A stretch of DNA of 33,944 nt from Catenulispora sp. (lineage in GTDB: Bacteria; Actinomycetota; Actinomycetes; Streptomycetales; Catenulisporaceae). The stretch is from assembly GCA_013362315.1 (NCBI GenBank), contig JABFWL010000488.1, positions 1 to 33,944 of the forward strand. Reading direction: 5' to 3'. Positions within the stretch are counted from its first letter, which is position 1; every line of letters begins with the position of its first letter. The position numbers and the translations under genes were made by a program. Below are positions 33,156 to 33,944 of the stretch, in pieces. A model generated the notes under the pieces. It was not told the origin of the DNA. It did no database searches and saw only the letters and a list, made by a program, of their open reading frames with translations.

Positions 33156-33944
33156 ATGGCTGAGCCGGAACGCGACGACACCGGCGATCTCCGGCTCGGG
33201 GCGGTGCGGGCCATGATGTGGCTCACGCTGGCGAGCGCGATGCTGATGTGGGCCTCGTCTGATCGGGCCAAGCATGTGGGGTGGCCGGCCATGGCCGTCG
33301 AGACGCTGCCGGTCCTGCCCCTCGTGGTCCTGCTGGCCGATCCGACGCGCCGAGCACGGATACTCGGGCTGGCGGCTCTGCTGCTCGCCTGGGTCTCACC
33401 GTTCGCGCTGTTCGGCCCGGACTGGGACTGGTCGCCGTGGCCGCTGGCCATCGCCGCGCTGTGCGTCTTCCGAGGGCGGACGGCCTGGTCGCTGTTCGTT
33501 CTGGTGATCGGCGGGGCCGCCACGGCCATGATGCTCCTCGATGCTCCGTTTCCCCGGGGCGATGACCGGTTGTTGGACCTGGTGTGGATCGTCTGCGTGC
33601 CCGCGTCCATCGGACTCGCGGTCTTCGGCACCCACGCCATGGCGGCGATGACGACTCGCCTGCACACGACCCGCGGCGAGCTGACCCGCCTCAAGGCGCG
33701 GGAGGAACGGCTCCGGGCCGACGCCGAACTCCGAAGATGTGTGGGCGACGGACTCCGGACGCTTGAGGCCGAGCTCGCCGCCACGCTGGGGGCCGATCCC
33801 CGGGATCAGGCAGGCCGTCTGGAGGCGGTAGCCGCAACGGGCCGCCACATCGCGGCCGCGATCCGCGGAACAGCGGGCGCCTACCGTCTGAGCCCCGCCG
33901 CGCCGCCGGCCGTCGCGCCGCCGGCCGTCGCGTCGCCGGCCGTC
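33156..33944 (+). CDS. Membrane sensor-kinase-like protein, DHp without His (3' end outside window)
   Basis: The frame is open from ATG 33156 to the window end (263 codons visible). About four to five membrane helices occupy residues 15-170 (TLASAMLMWASS, LPVLPLVVLLAD, ILGLAALLLAWVSPFALFG, LAIAALCVF, WIVCVPASIGLAVFG). Then comes a coiled linker TTRGELTRLKAREERLRADA and a DesK/HisKA_3-like helix at 191-200 (ELRRCVGDGL). In active kinases this segment reads (D/E)LHD.LGH.L; here Arg193 occupies the expected phospho-His position. Pro/Ala repeats (15-bp DNA unit, about three copies) follow at the edge. A regulator of the membrane-sensor type is likely, but autophosphorylation on His is doubtful. 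The catalytic ATPase domain, if any, lies outside the window. Confidence 0.6.
   Translation, partial: MAEPERDDTGDLRLGAVRAMMWLTLASAMLMWASSDRAKHVGWPAMAVETLPVLPLVVLLADPTRRARILGLAALLLAWVSPFALFGPDWDWSPWPLAIAALCVFRGRTAWSLFVLVIGGAATAMMLLDAPFPRGDDRLLDLVWIVCVPASIGLAVFGTHAMAAMTTRLHTTRGELTRLKAREERLRADAELRRCVGDGLRTLEAELAATLGADPRDQAGRLEAVAATGRHIAAAIRGTAGAYRLSPAAPPAVAPPAVASPAV

Overview
The window is high-GC DNA with dense, often overlapping genes and frequent GTG starts. Its families point to an actinomycete chromosome: TIGR02677/02678/02680 proteins, DUF2252, DUF6325, DUF7144, SHOCT-domain proteins, cell-wall-binding repeat 2 and Imm49. The genus cannot be fixed from sequence alone; a Catenulispora/Actinospica/Streptomyces-like organism is a guess. 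No rRNA, tRNA, CRISPR array or intact transposable element was seen.

Layout. (1) 1-626, minus: a YegP/DUF1508-type domain fused to a Lys/Ala/Arg-rich histone-like tail, cut by the window edge. (2) 1257-8508, plus: a tightly coupled three-gene operon of the Wadjet/SMC-like plasmid-defence class (JetA/TIGR02677, JetB/TIGR02678, JetC/TIGR02680). The expected fourth gene, the JetD nuclease (TIGR02679), is absent; a hairpin and a convergent gene follow directly. (3) 8718-12565: a TetR regulator divergent from a coupled pair encoding an aminoglycoside-phosphotransferase-like kinase and a secreted TolB/cell-wall-binding protein, with a perfect palindromic operator between them. (4) 12647-13201: a frameshifted Imm49 immunity-protein relic. 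(5) 13225-15909, minus: a secreted modular protein (propeller-like repeats, right-handed beta-helix, FG-GAP, PASTA).

(6) 16178-30889: a long series of small membrane and stress-type genes. It contains two full PLDc_N-SHOCT paralogues and a truncated third copy, a YbdK-type carboxylate-amine ligase divergent from a class II glutamine amidotransferase, a DUF2252-MFS-membrane protein run, YihY/BrkB, a PAP2 phosphatase with a diacylglycerol-kinase-type lipid kinase and a DUF7144 protein in one operon, a CMD-like protein, a SHOCT protein and a DUF6325 protein. This looks like an envelope and stress-response neighbourhood. (7) 31094-33944: an SDR oxidoreductase divergent from a dimeric alpha/beta-barrel protein with a long inverted repeat between them, then a small lipoprotein, then the start of a membrane sensor-kinase-like protein that appears to lack the phospho-acceptor histidine.

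Strongest leads: the jetABC operon without jetD; the YegP-histone-tail fusion; the duplicated PLDc_N-SHOCT genes with a truncated copy ahead of DUF2252; a possible small RNA at about 29016-29199 with a sigma-B-like promoter and a 13-bp terminator hairpin; and the His-less DHp protein at the right edge.
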